Assembly (NCBI GenBank): GCA_964403175.1
Contig: CAYOFH010000003.1
Location: 10,167 to 74,166 of the forward strand
Reading direction: 5' to 3'
Length of the DNA stretch: 64,000 bases
DNA from: Marinilabilia sp964403175
GTDB lineage: Bacteria; Bacteroidota; Bacteroidia; Bacteroidales; Marinilabiliaceae
In this document: positions 61,249-64,000 of the stretch, one piece after another
How the letters are laid out: each line of letters starts with the position of its first letter
Numbering within the stretch: position 1 is the first letter of the stretch
Made by a program: the position numbers and the translations under genes
The notes under the pieces: generated by a model
What the model was told of the DNA's origin: nothing
The model's input: only the letters and a program-made list of their open reading frames with translations
The model's database searches: none

Positions 61249-63771
61249 ATGAACATTCAAAAGTTAAAACCAATTCTCGTCTTTATTGGTATTGTGGCCC
61301 TATTTGCAGGTCTGAGCATTTTATATTTTAATCCTGTTCTCAAAGGCATGCAATTGCCTCAAATGGACAATACGCATGCCATTGGAGCTGCTCAGGAACT
61401 TGTCGAATATAAGGCTGAAACCGGCGACCATTCTTATTGGACTAACTCCATGTTTGGTGGAATGCCGGCCTATCAAATTAAAGGTGAATCATCGACTAAT
61501 ATTTTTTCCTTCCTTAACCCTATTCTTCGCCTGGGACTTCCATTTCATACGATGGCAATTCTCTTTCTCTACCTGTTTGGTTTTTATATTCTGTTGCGAA
61601 GCATGAAGATGGGGCGATGGCTGTCCATTGTCGGAGCGCTGGCCTTTGCTTTTGGCTCCTACAATATCATTATTATTATTGCAGGACATATAACCAAGGC
61701 ATATGCCATTGCTCTTTCGGCTCCGGTTATTGCCGGAATTTTATATACACTTAACCGTCGGCTCTGGGTTGGTGTACTTTTTACTTCACTGGCGTTAGGT
61801 GCTCAGATCGCTTACAATCATGTGCAAATTACTTATTACCTGTTTTTGTTAGTGTTGGTATTGATGATTAGCAGGTTCATCAAGGCTCTGCGCGATGGGG
61901 AATTAAAAGATTTTGGTATGCGTGCAGCCCTGCTTCTGGTAGCTGCTATTCTTGCTGTTCTGCCCAATCTTTCTCTTCTTTGGCCCACTTATGAGTATGG
62001 AACCTTCAGTATTCGGGGGCCTTCCGAATTAGAATCTTCTTCTAAGCAGGGAGAAACCGATAAGGGACTGGATCGTGGGTATGCCTTTGACTGGAGTTAC
62101 GGGAAAGCTGAAACGCTTACATTGATGATCCCCAATGTGATGGGAGGTGCTTCCGAACCATTGGCGGAGAGCCCCCGGGCTATGAATGAAGTTGAACCCC
62201 GCCTTCGTGAAATTGTGGGAGGGCAATCGCAATATTGGGGCAGTAAGCCTTTTACTTCCGGACCTGTTTATGTGGGGGCGTTAATATGTTTCCTTTTCGT
62301 TCTGGCATTATTTTTCTATAAAGGCCGTGAAAAATGGTGGTTGGTTGCAGGCACTGTGTTATCAATTTTACTTGCCTGGGGTAAAAATCTGGAGTGGTTT
62401 AATTATTTTATGTTTGATGTTTTCCCCCTTTACAATAAATTCCGGACAGTGGAAATGGCTCTGATTATTGCCACCATAACGATTCCATTGTTGGCCATGC
62501 TGGGGTTGAAAAAAGTGATTGATAATCCTGCTCTCGTACGCGATCACAGTTGGAAGTTTTTGACTGCTTTCGGACTGACGGGAGGCGTAGCCATGCTCGT
62601 TTATCTTTTGCCTGATCTCTTTTTTGATTTCATGAGCAAAGAGGAACTTGCCGCTATGGCAAGTCAAAAGCAACAAATGCCTGATCAGGCAGGTGTTATT
62701 GATCAGGTTATTTTGAATATGCAGCAGGCCAGGATTAGCCTGCTTCAGGCTGATGCGATCCGTTCTTTCTTTTTCATCCTGTTGGGAAGTGCTTCTCTGT
62801 GGATGTATGTCACCAACCGCCTTTCAAAAAAATATGTCTTGCCCGGTCTGGCACTGTTGGTTATTATTGACATGTGGGCGGTGGATAAGCGTTATCTGAG
62901 CAACGACGATTTTGTAGCCCCCAGGCAAATAACCGGACAGTTTGAAAAATCCAGCGCAGATAAAATTATTCTGGAAGACCAGGATCCCCATTACCGGGTG
63001 TTCAGCATTTATCGAAACCCCTTTAACGAAGTCAATACCTCCTATTATCATAATTCAATTGGCGGATATCACGGAGCAAAGCTTCGTCATTATCAGGATG
63101 TGATTGACCACTACCTCCAAAATAATTGGCAGACTCTTTTATCGCATTTCCGGAATAATGGTTCTCCGGATGGAGCACAGGACCTCCTTGAAGAGATGCA
63201 GGTGCTGCACATGCTAAACACCAAATATGTGATTTATCATCCAGGACAGGCTCCTCTGGAAAATCCCTATGTTTATGGAAATGCATGGTTCGTAAAGAAT
63301 ATTGAAACCGTTTCCACAGCCGAAGAAGAACTGGCTGCACTGAGGAATGTTGATCTTTCCAAAACAGCAGTTATTCGTCAGGATCGTTTAGGCGATTGGG
63401 GTTCATATCAGAGTGATGAATCTGACAGTAAAATACAACTCGTTTCTTACGCGCCCGATAATCTTGTCTTCAGTTCCAATGCAGAAGAGCAGAAGCTGGC
63501 GGTTTTTAGTGATATTTATTATCCTGCAGGATGGAAAGCTTTTATTGATGGTGAAGAGGTTGAAATCAAGCGGGTCAATTACATACTTCGTGCCTTAATG
63601 GTTCCTGAAGGTGAGCATACTATAGAATTTCAGTTTGATCCCGGGTCGGTTAAGACAGCCAATACATTAGCAATTTTTGGAGGAGTGCTTATTTTACTGA
63701 TTGCATTATGGTTGTTGTGGCGAAATCGTCATTCGTTTTTGAGAAACGGAAATTCATTTGATCAGGAATAA
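61249..63771 (+). CDS. YfhO-family membrane protein (GT-C-like)
   Basis: 840 residues. About 12 membrane helices in the first 550 residues, then an extracytoplasmic ~250-residue region and a last helix (TANTLAIFGGVLILLIALWLLW). Marks: QMDNTHAIGAAQ, TNSMFGGMPAYQ, LGLPFHTMAILFLYLFGFYILLRSMKMGRWLSIVGALAFAFGSYNIIIIIAGHITKAYAIALSAP. YfhO proteins resemble GT-C glycosyltransferases and in Bacillus are linked to glycosylation of wall polymers. Substrate unknown. It follows the GT2 gene after two small genes and may act in surface glycan assembly. Confidence 0.87.
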   Translation: MNIQKLKPILVFIGIVALFAGLSILYFNPVLKGMQLPQMDNTHAIGAAQELVEYKAETGDHSYWTNSMFGGMPAYQIKGESSTNIFSFLNPILRLGLPFHTMAILFLYLFGFYILLRSMKMGRWLSIVGALAFAFGSYNIIIIIAGHITKAYAIALSAPVIAGILYTLNRRLWVGVLFTSLALGAQIAYNHVQITYYLFLLVLVLMISRFIKALRDGELKDFGMRAALLLVAAILAVLPNLSLLWPTYEYGTFSIRGPSELESSSKQGETDKGLDRGYAFDWSYGKAETLTLMIPNVMGGASEPLAESPRAMNEVEPRLREIVGGQSQYWGSKPFTSGPVYVGALICFLFVLALFFYKGREKWWLVAGTVLSILLAWGKNLEWFNYFMFDVFPLYNKFRTVEMALIIATITIPLLAMLGLKKVIDNPALVRDHSWKFLTAFGLTGGVAMLVYLLPDLFFDFMSKEELAAMASQKQQMPDQAGVIDQVILNMQQARISLLQADAIRSFFFILLGSASLWMYVTNRLSKKYVLPGLALLVIIDMWAVDKRYLSNDDFVAPRQITGQFEKSSADKIILEDQDPHYRVFSIYRNPFNEVNTSYYHNSIGGYHGAKLRHYQDVIDHYLQNNWQTLLSHFRNNGSPDGAQDLLEEMQVLHMLNTKYVIYHPGQAPLENPYVYGNAWFVKNIETVSTAEEELAALRNVDLSKTAVIRQDRLGDWGSYQSDESDSKIQLVSYAPDNLVFSSNAEEQKLAVFSDIYYPAGWKAFIDGEEVEIKRVNYILRALMVPEGEHTIEFQFDPGSVKTANTLAIFGGVLILLIALWLLWRNRHSFLRNGNSFDQE

Positions 63772-63851
63772 AAAGACCATAGCAATGTTTTACCTCAAAA
63801 CTTGCATGGGAATTCTATCCAACCTGATAATTAAATTTCAAGCGGATGAAA
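63772..63851 (+). repeat. Dispersed repeat, copy R5
   Basis: Begins at the base after the YfhO stop. ATAGCAATGTTTTACCTCAAAA, CTTGCATGGGAATTCTATCC and AGCGGATGAAA align with R2 after one ~18-nt deletion. Confidence 0.68.
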
Positions 63852-63971
63852 AATATAGATAGAAATGAGGGCCGTTCATTTGATGAATGGCATGGTTTCT
63901 GAGATAATTAGCTTTATGGTTTCTGGGCATATTATAATATTAGAACTATTACAGATTAAAGACATTAGATA

Positions 63972-64000
63972 ATGAAGAAGTTTAGAGGAAGAAAATGGAT
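63972..64000 (+). CDS. Possible gene start cut by window edge
   Basis: ATG AAG AAG TTT AGA GGA AGA AAA TGG, i.e. MKKFRGRKW, then the window ends. Too short to classify; may or may not be real. Confidence 0.3.

Noticed and set aside
1..64000. CRISPR array, insertion sequence, prophage, integrative element or restriction/defence island
   Set aside because: No regularly spaced repeats, transposase, integrase, phage or nuclease defence genes were seen; gene content is core.

Overview
The window comes from a Bacteroidota chromosome, most likely Bacteroidales/Marinilabiliales. DNA is AT-rich. Promoters have the phylum's TAnnTTTG -7 box, and Shine-Dalgarno sequences are rare. A PorZ-type protein with a type IX secretion C-terminal domain is present, as are phylum-typical DUF4292 and DUF3098 proteins. 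No rRNA, tRNA, insertion sequence, prophage or CRISPR array was seen; almost everything is core housekeeping.

Left arm (1-20.4 kb): a truncated class III adenylate cyclase on the minus strand, then plus-strand genes. These are a tandem universal stress protein, rdgB-porZ-large exported protein, a Na/Pi cotransporter, two small exported proteins, a redox block (Tat-exported DUF362 protein, fused NapH/NapG-like polyferredoxin, OsmC, 4Fe-4S ferredoxin, dodecin-like protein), the helicase hrpB and a luciferase-like oxidoreductase. A dispersed repeat of about 100 bp sits in the redox block and recurs near 60.3 and 63.8 kb.

Probable origin region (20.4-37 kb): minus-strand genes (CDF transporter, rhodanese, hemW, Rrf2 regulator, rpiB) meet plus-strand genes (nadA onward) at a very AT-rich 430 bp gap. 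Hand-counted G/C composition changes sign across this gap. Three parS-like palindromes and several DnaA-box-like 9-mers lie nearby, and mnmG (gidA), a frequent origin neighbour, follows. The simplest reading is that oriC lies at or close to 22.9-25.2 kb and the parS sites form the chromosome's centromere cluster.

Right arm (25-64 kb): mostly plus-strand, hence co-oriented with replication if the origin call is right. It contains an envelope and nucleotide cluster (ruvB, flippase, dut, TPR lipoprotein, DUF4292 lipoprotein, degenerate EnvC-like protein, anti-sigma-type ATPase, ybeY, mnmG), then ade, uvrC, lplA, dtd, a MazG-like protein, deoC, a polyprenyl synthase, an ArsR-like regulator, queD, polA and an ECF sigma/anti-sigma-like pair. 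After a radical SAM gene comes the cell-envelope/tRNA-modification run ftsX-DUF3098-uppP-truB-queA, then a second stress protein, 6-phosphofructokinase, APS-type reductase, a glycosyltransferase, acylphosphatase, YciI and a large YfhO-like membrane protein.

Several starts were moved inward from the longest reading frame because of signal peptides, lipoboxes, promoter position or homologous N-termini; the reasons are given with each gene. All function calls rest on reading motifs by eye.
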